Below are positions 34,436-42,591 of a stretch of 64,000 bases of DNA, in pieces (positions within the stretch are counted from its first letter, which is position 1; the number at the start of each line of letters is the position of its first letter). A model generated the notes under the pieces. It did not search any database. It was not told the DNA's origin and saw nothing but the letters and a program-made list of their open reading frames with translations. Origin of the DNA: Collinsella aerofaciens (lineage in GTDB: Bacteria > Actinomycetota > Coriobacteriia > Coriobacteriales > Coriobacteriaceae). Location: contig NZ_JAQLFJ010000007.1 of assembly GCF_028206795.1 (NCBI RefSeq), positions 1 to 64,000 on the forward strand, given 5' to 3'. Both the position numbers and the translations under genes were made by a program.

Positions 34436-36052
34436 ATGGTGATGTGCATGAATCGCGCGGTTTCGAACTCGGGGATGGAGCCTGCGGCGACTTCTCGTTT
34501 GGCGCGACTGGCGCCGCTGATCGTGCTGGCATGCGCTCAGGTGGGTACCTCGGCAGACAACGGTGCGTTTTCGGTTGCCATGGCCGAGATGATGCGCGTG
34601 TTTGGATGTCCGCTCTCGGACGTGCAGATGGCGAGCACGGTCTATTCGCTTATGGCGGGCACCTTTATGCTTGCGAGCGGTTTGCTCGGCATGGTTATCG
34701 GGTGGTGCCGCAACTTCCGTGCCGGATTGGTGCTTGCTGTGGTGGGAGAGCTGCTGTGCGCGTTTTCACCGAGCATTGAGCTGCTTATTTGGGGTGGCCG
34801 ACTGATGGTCGGGCTGGGCGCAAGCCTCATTATCCCTTCGGTACTGGGCATGGTGTCCATGCTGTACGAAGGCGAGGAGCGCAAGCAGGCATATGGCGTG
34901 ATTGCCGCATCGGCGGCGCTTGCGACGATTATTCCTATCGCGCTGGGCATTCTGGTCGATATCGCAGGTTTTCGCGTGACCTTCGGCGTGCTCGCCGCCT
35001 ATTTTGTCGCACTGCTCGTTGCGAGCGCAAAGCTGCCGACGGGTGGCGGGCTGCACGCGGGCAAGTTTGACGCGCCGGGTGCGGTTATTGCCTCTCTGGG
35101 ATTGTTCGCCGTTATGTGCGGTCTTTCGCGCATCTCGACCTGGGGCGTATTTGCTCCCTTACCGCAGGCTCCCTTCACGATCGCCGGTATTTCTCCCGCT
35201 TTGCCTATTGTCGGCGTCGGCCTGCTATTGCTGGTGATGCTGATTCCGGTCGAGCACTGGATGGAGCGCACCCACGGCATAGCGATTTTGCCGTCGAGCT
35301 TTGTGCGCAATCCCACCGTTCGCGCCGGCGTCATCGCCATTGCTCTGCCGTTTTTCTACATGGGCGCTCAGGGTCTGGTCGGCACTTCGTACTATCAGCT
35401 TGTAATTGGCCTTGGCGGCATGCAAACAGCGCTTTTGGGCATCATCTCGGGTGTGCCCATGCTGGTGCTCGCAATGTTTGTGCCGCGCAAGTTTCCGCAG
35501 CTTAAGCCTTGGTCTGTGGTGCGTACGGGCTATGTCTTTATGGCGGCGGCCTGTGTGAGCATGGCGTTTGGCGTGCGCGCGTCCGAGCTGACGCCCATTA
35601 TGGTGGTCGGTACGCTCTTTGGTGGCGTGGGCGTTGGCCTGGTGAACTCACAGGCTAACAACATTGTCGCTTCCGCCGTGCCGCCGAGTGACGCCCAGCA
35701 ATCGGGCGGCATCCAGGGTGCGGCGCGTAACCTGGGCCTCGCGTTGGGCTCTGCCGCCATGGGTTCGGTCCTGCTTATCGCCGTCAACACCGGTCTCGAT
35801 GCGCGTATTGATGCGAGTAATGTGGTCGACACGCAGAGCAAGGCGGCGCTCGAAGAGGTTGTTTATACCTACGAGAGTGATGCCGCGTTTACGGCGCGCC
35901 TGGAATCGATGGGCGTTGCACCCGAGGCGCAGGGAGAGCTCTTGGCGGACAATGCCGAGGTTCGCGCAAAGTCGGCGGCCACGGCCTTCTACGTGGTGGC
36001 AGGACTTGCCGTCGTAGCGCTCGCAACGACCTTCCCCAAGCAAACCTCATAG
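34436..36052 (+). CDS. MFS transporter, paralogue of the 29098 protein
   Basis: Up to 538 residues with about 14 hydrophobic segments. It shares motifs in register with the other MFS protein here: QVGTSADNGAFS, VYSLMAGTFML, GWCRNFRAGL, GGRLMVGLGASLIIPSVLG, GLSRISTWG and QANNIVASAV. Three in-frame ATG codons (34436, 34442, 34448) lie close together after AAAAAGCGGATGG; the exact start is not decided. Codon use is less biased than in the paralogue, suggesting lower expression. It is divergent from the PRD regulator by 144 bases, which is the likely control arrangement. Substrate unknown. Confidence 0.88.
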   Translation: MVMCMNRAVSNSGMEPAATSRLARLAPLIVLACAQVGTSADNGAFSVAMAEMMRVFGCPLSDVQMASTVYSLMAGTFMLASGLLGMVIGWCRNFRAGLVLAVVGELLCAFSPSIELLIWGGRLMVGLGASLIIPSVLGMVSMLYEGEERKQAYGVIAASAALATIIPIALGILVDIAGFRVTFGVLAAYFVALLVASAKLPTGGGLHAGKFDAPGAVIASLGLFAVMCGLSRISTWGVFAPLPQAPFTIAGISPALPIVGVGLLLLVMLIPVEHWMERTHGIAILPSSFVRNPTVRAGVIAIALPFFYMGAQGLVGTSYYQLVIGLGGMQTALLGIISGVPMLVLAMFVPRKFPQLKPWSVVRTGYVFMAAACVSMAFGVRASELTPIMVVGTLFGGVGVGLVNSQANNIVASAVPPSDAQQSGGIQGAARNLGLALGSAAMGSVLLIAVNTGLDARIDASNVVDTQSKAALEEVVYTYESDAAFTARLESMGVAPEAQGELLADNAEVRAKSAATAFYVVAGLAVVALATTFPKQTS

Positions 36053-36068
36053 ACAAACGCCGCCGCCC

Positions 36069-36107
36069 AAACCGCCACGAAGGGGATAGTCCCCTTCGTG
36101 GCGGTTT
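36069..36107 (+). terminator. Palindrome serving as terminator after the second MFS gene
   Basis: 18-base perfect arms starting AAACCGCCACGAAGGGGA (36069-36086) and complement at 36090-36107, loop TAG, with TTTTGC at the end. It resembles the AAACCACCAC palindromes at 28206 and 36296 in its outer arm. Confidence 0.8.
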
Positions 36108-36127
36108 TGCTGTTCCGGCCTTCAATT

Positions 36128-36184
36128 GTCTCGATCTGTAACATCTGGACGGCAAAACCGGCTCTACCTGTTACAGATCGAGAC
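36128..36184. repeat. TCTCGATCTGTAACA palindrome, copy 1
   Basis: 16-base perfect arms (GTCTCGATCTGTAACA at 36128-36143 and its complement at 36169-36184) enclose 25 bases. A second copy of the arms follows at 36209-36263. Both lie in the 442-base gene-free stretch before glmS. Confidence 0.9.
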
Positions 36185-36208
36185 GAAACGCCGAGGTCGG
36201 ACGGAAAA

Positions 36209-36263
36209 TCTCGATCTGTAACAGCAAGCCCGCTTTTGGTGTCCTAATTGTTACAGATTGAGA
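36209..36263. repeat. TCTCGATCTGTAACA palindrome, copy 2
   Basis: 15-base arms at 36209-36223 and 36249-36263 with one G-T pair. The interior (25 bases) is unrelated to that of copy 1, so only the arms are conserved. Confidence 0.88.
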
Positions 36264-36295
36264 TAAATCGCCGGGACAGGCCGCCGCCCCGGCCA

Positions 36296-36334
36296 AAACC
36301 ACCACGAAGGTGCCTGTCCCCATTGTGGTGGTTT
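36296..36334. repeat. AAACCACCAC-type palindrome, copy 2
   Basis: Perfect 10-base arms AAACCACCAC and GTGGTGGTTT enclose GAAGGTGCCTGTCCCCATT. The loop shares AGGTGCCTGTCCCC with the copy at 28206. Confidence 0.9.
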
Positions 36335-36360
36335 GGACCGGCTGGATGTGTGTGCATCGG

Positions 36361-36420
36361 GTGGTATCTAAGTTGAGATACCACTTCTGGTATATCAGCT
36401 TGTGCTTGCGTGAGTACAAT
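36361..36420 (+). promoter_or_regulatory. Candidate glmS operator and -10 region
   Basis: GTGGTATCT-AAGTTG-AGATACCAC (36361-36384) is a perfect dyad; its right half forms a second overlapping dyad, ATACCA-CTTC-TGGTAT. GGTAT half-sites are reminiscent of GntR-type amino-sugar regulators. A -10-like TACAAT lies at 36415-36420 without a clear -35. No glmS ribozyme core was seen. Confidence 0.4.
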
Positions 36421-36494
36421 ACTCGAACGTTATACGTCTCAGCGCCTCCCGTGCGTGGACGTCTTGCAGTCACGCGAACGAAGGGATTTATCCT

Positions 36495-38342
36495 ATGTGC
36501 GGAATCGTCGGCTACACCGGCTCTGATATTGCAAAGAACATCCTGGTCACGGGCCTCAAGCGTATGGAGTATCGCGGCTATGACTCCTCGGGTGTCGCGC
36601 TCGAGGTGGGCGAGGGCGCCGCGGCACACCTCGATGTCATCCGCCGCGTGGGCAAGGTCGCGGGCTTGGAGAGCGAGCTTTCCAACATCGACAGCGACGC
36701 TACCTGCGGTATCGGCCACACCCGTTGGGCCACCCACGGCAAGCCCTCCGTCGTTAACGCTCACCCCCACACCAGCTGTGACGGTCGTATCGCCATCGTC
36801 CACAACGGCATCATCGAGAACTTCGCCGAGCTGCGCGAAGAGCTGGAGGGCCGCGGCCACCACTTTAAGAGCGAGACCGATACCGAGGTCTTCGCGCATC
36901 TGATCGAAGAGGCTTATGCCGAGACGCACGACCTGATGGCCTCCGTGCGCGAGGCGTGCACCCACGTGGTCGGTGCCTATGGTCTGGCCGCCGTGTGCGC
37001 TGACGAGCCCGGCGTGATCGCCGTGGCCCGCAAGGATTCCCCGATCGTGGTCGGCGCGGGCGAGACCGGCGCCTATGTTGCCTCCGATGTCATCGCGCTC
37101 ATCGACGCCACCCGCGATGTCGTGGTGCTCGAGGACGGTCAGTTTGCCAAGCTTACGCCCGCAGGCGTCGAGTACACCGACGAGGCCGGCAACGTTATCG
37201 AGCCCAAGGTCACCCACATCGACTGGGACCTGGACATGGCAGAAAAGGGCGGTTATCCCGACTTTATGCTCAAGGAAATCCACGAGCAGCCGCGCGTCGT
37301 GCGCGACACGCTGGTTGGTCGTATGACGCCGGCCGGCGAGCTCGACATCGACGAGCTGGGCCTTTCGCTCGAGGAACTCAACGACATCGACCGCGTCTAC
37401 GTGATCGCTTGCGGAACCAGCTATCACGCTGGCCTCATTGCCAAGAATCTCATTGAGGGCTGGGCTCGCATCCCCACCGAGGTGGAGGCGGCCAGCGAGT
37501 TCCGTTATCGCAACCCCATCATCACGCCGACGACACTTGTCGTTGCCGTGTCCCAGTCGGGCGAGACGGCCGATACCCTTGCCGCCATTCGCGACGCGCG
37601 CATCAAGGGTGCCAAGGTCTTCGGCATCACCAACGTGGTGGGCAGCCCCGTGGCACGTGAGAGCGACGGCGTCATCTACACCAAGGCCAACAAGGAGATC
37701 GCGGTCGCCTCGACCAAGAGCTTCATCGGCCAGGTCGTGAGCCTGACGCTGCTGGCTCTGCTGCTGGCGCAGGTCAAGTACCGCCTGACCACCAAGCAAG
37801 CGCGCATGCTGTTCCGCGAGCTTTCCGATACGGCCGAGCAGATCCAGTGGATTTTGGATACCCAAACCGAGGCCGTGCATGAGGCCGCCCTGCTGTGCAA
37901 GGATGCGCAGTCGGCGCTGTTCGTGGGCCGTGGCATGGGTGCCGCTATTTCCTACGAGGGTGCGCTCAAGCTCAAGGAAGTCAGCTACCTGCACGCCGAG
38001 GCATATGCCGCCGGTGAGATGAAGCATGGCCCCATTGCCCTGATCGACCCGGGCTTCCCTGTCATCGCTGTGGCCACCAAGAGTGCCACCTACGACAAGA
38101 CCGTGTCGAACCTTATGGAGTGCAAGGCGCGCGGCGCCAAGGTCATCGTCGTTGCCGCCGAGGGCGACGAGGAGATCAACAAGATTGCCGACTGCATCAT
38201 CCGCGTGCCGGCAGTCCGCGACGTGTTCAGCCCCATCACGGCGAGCGTTCCGCTGCAGCTGCTCGCCCGCGAGGTCGCCATCCTGCGCGGCTGCGACGTC
38301 GACCAGCCTCGTAACCTGGCGAAAAGCGTTACTGTCGAGTAA
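36495..38342 (+). CDS. glmS: Glutamine-fructose-6-phosphate aminotransferase (isomerizing)
   Basis: GlmS makes glucosamine 6-phosphate, the first committed step to peptidoglycan amino sugars. The 615-residue protein starts MCGIVGYTG, exposing the catalytic cysteine after Met removal, and has GHTRWATHG and HNGIIENF in the glutaminase domain (1-240). Two SIS domains follow: CGTSYHAGL and SQSGETADTLAAI (about 300-440), and FVGRGMGAAISYEGALKLKE (about 470-600). It ends with KSVTVE, the conserved tail that closes the active site. Length is normal. AAGGG precedes the ATG. It is single, ended by a terminator at 38367. Confidence 0.97.
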   Translation: MCGIVGYTGSDIAKNILVTGLKRMEYRGYDSSGVALEVGEGAAAHLDVIRRVGKVAGLESELSNIDSDATCGIGHTRWATHGKPSVVNAHPHTSCDGRIAIVHNGIIENFAELREELEGRGHHFKSETDTEVFAHLIEEAYAETHDLMASVREACTHVVGAYGLAAVCADEPGVIAVARKDSPIVVGAGETGAYVASDVIALIDATRDVVVLEDGQFAKLTPAGVEYTDEAGNVIEPKVTHIDWDLDMAEKGGYPDFMLKEIHEQPRVVRDTLVGRMTPAGELDIDELGLSLEELNDIDRVYVIACGTSYHAGLIAKNLIEGWARIPTEVEAASEFRYRNPIITPTTLVVAVSQSGETADTLAAIRDARIKGAKVFGITNVVGSPVARESDGVIYTKANKEIAVASTKSFIGQVVSLTLLALLLAQVKYRLTTKQARMLFRELSDTAEQIQWILDTQTEAVHEAALLCKDAQSALFVGRGMGAAISYEGALKLKEVSYLHAEAYAAGEMKHGPIALIDPGFPVIAVATKSATYDKTVSNLMECKARGAKVIVVAAEGDEEINKIADCIIRVPAVRDVFSPITASVPLQLLAREVAILRGCDVDQPRNLAKSVTVE

Positions 38343-38366
38343 TCGAGTTCCGTCGTTCTAACAACT

Positions 38367-38400
38367 AAGGCCCGGCTCCGTTGTGGCGGAGTCGGGCCTT
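38367..38400. terminator. Terminator after glmS
   Basis: AAGGCCCGGCTCCG pairs with CGGAGTCGGGCCTT (one mismatch) and is followed by GTTTCATTT. The gene on the other strand converges here. Confidence 0.85.
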
Positions 38401-38410
38401 GTTTCATTTG

Positions 38411-38457
38411 ACCAGATAAAACCTGCCAAAATGAACCTGTCCCTTTTTGGCAGGTTA
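38411..38457. repeat. Three-copy palindromic element, copy C
   Basis: Same element as at 24502 and 24976: CCAGATAA flank, AACCTGCCAAAA arm (38420-38431), complement at 38445-38456, AACCTGTCCC in the loop. Its last bases form the stop codon of the GntR gene on the minus strand, so insertion or retention at this exact point defines that protein's end. Confidence 0.9.
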
Positions 38458-39156
38458 GCGGAGCTTGCTGGTCTCGAAGTACTCGGGGAACTGGTCCAGA
38501 ACCTCGGTTTGGTTGCGGAACATCATGTGCAGGTGCTTGCTGACCAAAAAGCTCGCTTCGATGGGGTCGCGACCGGCGATAGCGCGGCGAATCTGCTTGT
38601 GCTCGTTCACGATGTCCTGATTGTCGAGAACCTGCGTGGCGGCGCGCAACCAGCGGAAGCGCTCCAGGTCGGCATTGGTCTCTTCGAGCCACGACCACAC
38701 GGTGCTGCGACATGCGATGCTAAAAATCATGTGATGCATGAGGTTGTCGCTCAAAAAGAAGCCGATGCGATCCTCTTCGGCCATGGCCTTTTCCTGCAGC
38801 GCGATGGCGCGGTCGAGCTGCTCGATGCCGGCCGATGTGGCGCGCGCACAGCACTCCACGATCACCTGCTTTTCCAGATGTTCGCGGATGTAGCAGGCAC
38901 TCTCGGCAAGGGTGAGGTTGATGGGTGAGACATAGGTGCCGCTTTGGGGCACGGTGCGCACCAGGCCTTCCTGCGCCAAGCGAACCAAAGCCTCGCGCAC
39001 AGGGGTGCGCCCCATATCCAGGTCGTCGCAAAGCTGCTTGACGCCCAGCTTTTCGCCCGGCTTGTAGTCCAGGTAGACGATTTTGCGTCGAATGGTGTGG
39101 TAGGACTGGTCCTGTAGGCTCGTTTCCTGCTCGCCGACGTGCATCGATTCTTCCAT
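38455..39156 (-). CDS. GntR-family transcriptional regulator, FadR subfamily
   Basis: A winged-helix GntR domain (about residues 18-85) contains the PGEKLGVKQLCDDLDMGRTPVREALVRLAQEGLV motif region and QSGTYVSPI wing. The rest is an alpha-helical FCD ligand-binding domain with DNLMHHMIFS and EHKQIRRAIAGRD, supplying the usual Asp/His metal ligands. I choose the ATG at 39156 (233 residues) because GAGG lies at the right distance; the frame extends to an ATG at 39186 with no site. It is divergent from the YeiH-like transporter gene and probably controls it. The stop codon lies within a repeat element. Confidence 0.9.
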   Translation of the reverse strand: MEESMHVGEQETSLQDQSYHTIRRKIVYLDYKPGEKLGVKQLCDDLDMGRTPVREALVRLAQEGLVRTVPQSGTYVSPINLTLAESACYIREHLEKQVIVECCARATSAGIEQLDRAIALQEKAMAEEDRIGFFLSDNLMHHMIFSIACRSTVWSWLEETNADLERFRWLRAATQVLDNQDIVNEHKQIRRAIAGRDPIEASFLVSKHLHMMFRNQTEVLDQFPEYFETSKLR

Positions 39157-39349
39157 AGCGCCTCGCAACTGTTCTATCAAACTCATATGTCAGTTGTTAA
39201 TTATGCCGCGAATCAGCTCTCCGCGGTGGGTAATTCGGCTGTTGCCTGAGAACTATCGCGGCATCTTAGTCTGTGTTTGCGCAAGGCTGTGCTCAATGTT
39301 GCCGTATCATAAGCCGTCGCAAACGTGAAATAGAAAGAAGGAATCCCAT

Positions 39350-40384
39350 ATGCAACTGGCAAATATCGTACGCGAGCGCTGGAAAGGCGTCTTGTTCTGC
39401 CTGATCATCGCCATTCCCGCGACGTTGCTCGGCAAACAGGTTGAGGTGGTCGGCGGTCCGGTATTCGCCATCCTCTTTGGCATGGTCCTGGCGCTCGTCT
39501 TTCCCAAGAATCGTCGCGAACAGCTCGCCGCCGGCGTCACCTATACGTCCAAAAAAGTCTTGCAGTACGCGGTTATCCTGCTTGGCTTTGGCATGAACCT
39601 CTCCCAGATTCTGTCCAAGGGCGCCCAGTCGCTGCCGATTATCGTGGCGACAATCTCGACCTCGCTTGTCATCGCCTTTGTGCTCTGCCGCGTTATGAAC
39701 GTGCCGGGCAAGATCGCGACGCTTGTGGGTGTGGGTTCGTCGATTTGCGGCGGTTCTGCCATCGCTGCGACCGCACCCGTCATCGATGCCGACGATCGCG
39801 AGATTGCCCAGGCTATTTCGGTCATCTTCCTGTTTAACGTTATCGCGGCGCTCGTGTTTCCGACGCTCGGCGGCATGCTCGGGCTGACCAACGAGGGCTT
39901 TGGCCTGTTTGCCGGTACCGCCATCAACGACACCTCGTCCGTAACGGCTGCGGCGAGCGCCTGGGACAGCATGCACCCCGGCGCCAATGTGCTCGAGAGC
40001 GCCACAGTGGTCAAGCTCACCAGGACGCTGGCCATTATTCCCATCACGTTGGTTCTCGCATGCTGGCAGATGCATCTGGCGCGCAAGGCCGGCGGTGACG
40101 CCAAAAGCACGTTCTCGCTTAAACGCGCGTTTCCCATGTTCGTGCTGTTCTTTGTGCTGGCGAGCGTGATCACCACGGTGCTTCAGCTTCCCGCGTCCTT
40201 TACGGCGCCCATCAAGGAGCTGTCGAAATTCTTTATTGTGATGGCCATGGCGGCTATTGGCTTTAATACCGATATCGTCGAGCTGGTCAAAAAGGGCGGC
40301 AAGCCCATCGCATTGGGCTTTTGCTGCTGGATTGGCATTGCGTGCATGAGTTTGGGAATGCAACACGTACTGGGAATCTGGTAG
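39350..40384 (+). CDS. YeiH-family putative sulfate/anion exporter
   Basis: The 344-residue protein has about ten hydrophobic segments and the family motifs LGFGMNLSQI, GVGSSICGGSAIAATAPVI and GTAINDTSSVTAAA. These identify the UPF0324/YeiH group, which includes putative sulfate exporters. Function in this genus is untested. AAGGA precedes the ATG. The divergent GntR gene lies 194 bases away, as YeiH-type genes often sit next to a regulator. The plus-strand gene downstream is the activator-like protein at 40651, beyond a structured 266-base interval. Confidence 0.88.
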   Translation: MQLANIVRERWKGVLFCLIIAIPATLLGKQVEVVGGPVFAILFGMVLALVFPKNRREQLAAGVTYTSKKVLQYAVILLGFGMNLSQILSKGAQSLPIIVATISTSLVIAFVLCRVMNVPGKIATLVGVGSSICGGSAIAATAPVIDADDREIAQAISVIFLFNVIAALVFPTLGGMLGLTNEGFGLFAGTAINDTSSVTAAASAWDSMHPGANVLESATVVKLTRTLAIIPITLVLACWQMHLARKAGGDAKSTFSLKRAFPMFVLFFVLASVITTVLQLPASFTAPIKELSKFFIVMAMAAIGFNTDIVELVKKGGKPIALGFCCWIGIACMSLGMQHVLGIW

Positions 40385-40436
40385 AGAAGTAGCTTGTTTG
40401 CGTGCTGGTTGCTGGTGAGCGCATTCTCACGGTGGA

Positions 40437-40526
40437 GCGATAGGAGCTCTTGCGGGTATGGCTTGTCCGCAGGTTTATAAGTCCCGAAGAGCTCTTATCG
40501 CCCCGCCAGGATGGCGATGCGGGGCA
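40437..40526 (+). promoter_or_regulatory. Structured leader before the activator-like gene
   Basis: GCGATAGGAGCTCTT (40437-40451) pairs with AAGAGCTCTTATCGC (40487-40501) with one mismatch, enclosing a GCGG/CCGC hairpin. A second hairpin, GCCCCGC with GCGGGGC, follows near 40500-40526. The region resembles a folded RNA leader or a protein-binding dyad; I match it to no known riboswitch. Confidence 0.4.
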
Positions 40527-40650
40527 ACACCTATACTCGCAGGACGGCGCTTTCTGCCCTATAGTGTTTGGTGAGCAATATCGTTCAATTTTGAAACACT
40601 CGGTCGTGCGACCGTCGGCGGCTGCATGTCGCCGCGGACAGGGGCAAATC

Positions 40651-41868
40651 ATGGATAGCGATGCCAAGCTGAACATCTTGACCGAGGCCCTGGCTGCTGC
40701 CGGGGCCTCGGCATTGGCAATCGATGCGCGTGGGGACGTCGCGATCTCGACCATGAATGACGCGGCGCTTGAGCGGGATGTGGCGGCTTTTGTAGCTGAG
40801 CGCCTCGACCGTATAGGAGACGGCGCGCGTCTGGTTATGGGGCGTGCGGGTGCGCGCCTGAGCCTGACCGTTCGCCCCACCGACAAAGAGGGCGGGGGGC
40901 TTTGGGTCGTCGTGGTCCGCGAGGTGCGCGGTGCCGCGGCGCATGCGGGCATCGAGTGGCTCAACGCCGACGAAGTTGAGGCCCGCTACGAATCGAGCGC
41001 GTACGGCATCGTTGAGGGGGCGGCCTCGGTGGCTGCGCCGGTTGCAGAGAGTTACGCGCGCGGTGTGCCTCTTATGCTCGAGGGCGAGCTGGAAGCGGGT
41101 CAGGTCGAGATCGCCAAGCGCCTCTATCTGGACGGTCCTTTTGCCGATCAGCCCTTTGTTTCCGTTGCGCTCGATGAGCTCACCGAGCGCGGTTGGCGCC
41201 ATGTACTCAAAAGCGTCGAATCGCCGTTGTTCCAAATGGGGCTGACCCTTTGCATTGAGGGCTGGAACGCGGTTGGCCCCCAGCGCCTCCGCGAGCTGGT
41301 CTCCACGATGACCGACACCGCGTTGGCGACGCGCTGCCATGTGGTGCTGACGGCGAATGACATGCCGGGCGGCGGCGAAAGTGATCAAGCCGCCTTTGTG
41401 ACCGAGCGCTTCGCCTGTGCGGTGAGCGTCGCGCCGGCAATCGCCGAGCAGGGAGCCGCGTCGACGAAGGTCGCGCGCTATTTGGAATATCTCGCTGATG
41501 CATTTGGGACGGCAGCGCCCACGCTGTCTGCCGCGGCGACGAAGACGCTCGATGCTTACCGCTGGCCGCGCAACTATCTGCAGCTCCGCGAGGTCTCGGA
41601 ACGACTGTATATATTGGTGGGGACGGGCACGGTGGACCGCGCTGTGGCGGAGGAAGTGCTCGCCCAAGAGGACGTGATTAAGACCGCAACCTTTGGCGCC
41701 CCGACGCTTGAAAGTGACCTGTATATCCTGCGACCGCTGGCCGATACCGAGCGAGATATCGCGCATCTGGTTGTAGACCATCTCCACGGCAACCGAACCC
41801 GTGCGGCGGAGGTGCTGGGCATAAGCCGTACAACGCTGTGGCGCTTGCTGAAGGACGATGACCGTTGA
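40651..41868 (+). CDS. Sigma-54-activator-like protein with a degenerate AAA+ domain and Fis-type HTH
   Basis: The 405-residue protein keeps the outline of an NtrC-type activator: an N-terminal PAS-like sensor (about 10-95), a central region that aligns with the AAA+ domain, and a C-terminal Fis helix-turn-helix (NRTRAAEVLGISRTTLWRLLK, about 380-401). The central region has lost its machinery. The Walker A position reads GELEAGQV at 145-152, with Gln in place of the catalytic Lys. The GAFTGA loop that contacts sigma-54 is missing altogether. Walker B reads LTLCIEGW in place of TLFLDE. It therefore probably binds DNA without ATP hydrolysis. AGGGG precedes the ATG at 40651. Downstream of the YeiH-like gene on the same strand. 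Confidence 0.75.
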   Translation: MDSDAKLNILTEALAAAGASALAIDARGDVAISTMNDAALERDVAAFVAERLDRIGDGARLVMGRAGARLSLTVRPTDKEGGGLWVVVVREVRGAAAHAGIEWLNADEVEARYESSAYGIVEGAASVAAPVAESYARGVPLMLEGELEAGQVEIAKRLYLDGPFADQPFVSVALDELTERGWRHVLKSVESPLFQMGLTLCIEGWNAVGPQRLRELVSTMTDTALATRCHVVLTANDMPGGGESDQAAFVTERFACAVSVAPAIAEQGAASTKVARYLEYLADAFGTAAPTLSAAATKTLDAYRWPRNYLQLREVSERLYILVGTGTVDRAVAEEVLAQEDVIKTATFGAPTLESDLYILRPLADTERDIAHLVVDHLHGNRTRAAEVLGISRTTLWRLLKDDDR

Positions 41869-41952
41869 GCGAGGCGCCCGTGACCGCACGCGACGCGTGT
41901 GCTACAGTCCAAAGCGTTATTGTTTCGATTTGGTTACGGCGTGCGAGGGCAT

Positions 41953-42528
41953 ATGGCTGAGACTTCAAAACCGAGCCGCAGAAGGCGGAGTGCCGCGCCG
42001 GTCAACCGACGCACAACATCGGTGACGTGGGGCAAACACGCCTCGGGGTTTGATGGCTCGTTCAAGCGCACTAAATACGGCTATCCTTCGGCAAGCGCCC
42101 GCTTGGCAATGCAGGCAGAGTCCTCGCTGTGGGGCCGCAAACGCGTGGTGGGCTCAAAGCTCAAGCACGACGGAACGCTCGGCTACATCAGCCGCGGGGC
42201 GGCTCGCCGCAGCGGGCTCAATCCCGCCGGCTGGCATCGCTACGTGCCGATCGTGGCCGCCGTTGCAGTGATCGTCATCGCGCTCGCTGCGCTCGGATAT
42301 GCCGGCGGTGGCGCCAACTTGGACGCAATGTTTAAATCGCCCGAGCTCGCGCATGTAGGTACAGAAGTTGTCGAGGGCGCTCAGGCCCAGACGAGCGTCG
42401 CGCCCCAGCGCGGTATCGTTGCGGCGGCCTCCACCATCGCCGATGCGCAAAAGGACGAAGACAAGCAAGGCGACGACGTCGAAACGGCCCAGACGAACGA
42501 AACGACGACAACGGCGACGTCAATATAA
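41953..42528 (+). CDS. Hypothetical single-pass membrane protein
   Basis: This 191-residue protein is not recognised. Residues 1-95 are basic (RRRRSAAPVNRR at the start) with several Trp and Gly residues (TWGKHASGFDG, SSLWGRKR), probably cytoplasmic. One membrane segment lies at about 99-117 (VPIVAAVAVIVIALAALGYA). The C-terminal 70 residues are extracytoplasmic, Ala/Thr/Asp-rich and low complexity, ending in a Thr-rich tail. Basic cytoplasmic side and polar outer side fit an envelope or division accessory protein, but that is only topology. GAGGG precedes the ATG at 41953; the frame from 41899 is rejected. Confidence 0.72.
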   Translation: MAETSKPSRRRRSAAPVNRRTTSVTWGKHASGFDGSFKRTKYGYPSASARLAMQAESSLWGRKRVVGSKLKHDGTLGYISRGAARRSGLNPAGWHRYVPIVAAVAVIVIALAALGYAGGGANLDAMFKSPELAHVGTEVVEGAQAQTSVAPQRGIVAAASTIADAQKDEDKQGDDVETAQTNETTTTATSI

Positions 42529-42537
42529 GTTGCGAGT

Positions 42538-42576
42538 GGGGTAGCTAAAATAGCCCCGTCCCAAATTAGCCACCCC
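42538..42576. repeat. CCGTCCCAAATTAGC-type palindrome, copy 1
   Basis: GGGGTAGCTAA (42538-42548) pairs with TTAGCCACCCC (42566-42576) with one mismatch. The loop AATAGCCCCGTCCCAAA shares CCGTCCCAAATTAGC with 55274-55288. It separates two convergent genes. Confidence 0.8.
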
Positions 42577-42591
42577 GCTGACGCTCCTGGG

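Noticed and set aside
36385..36494. glmS ribozyme
   Set aside because: I looked for the ribozyme's conserved core and pseudoknot before glmS and found neither; the interval is too short.
40437..40501. tRNA-like or tmRNA-like fold in the leader before the activator-like gene
   Set aside because: The stem is 15 bases and there is no T-loop GGTTCGA sequence, anticodon arm or CCA end in the right place.
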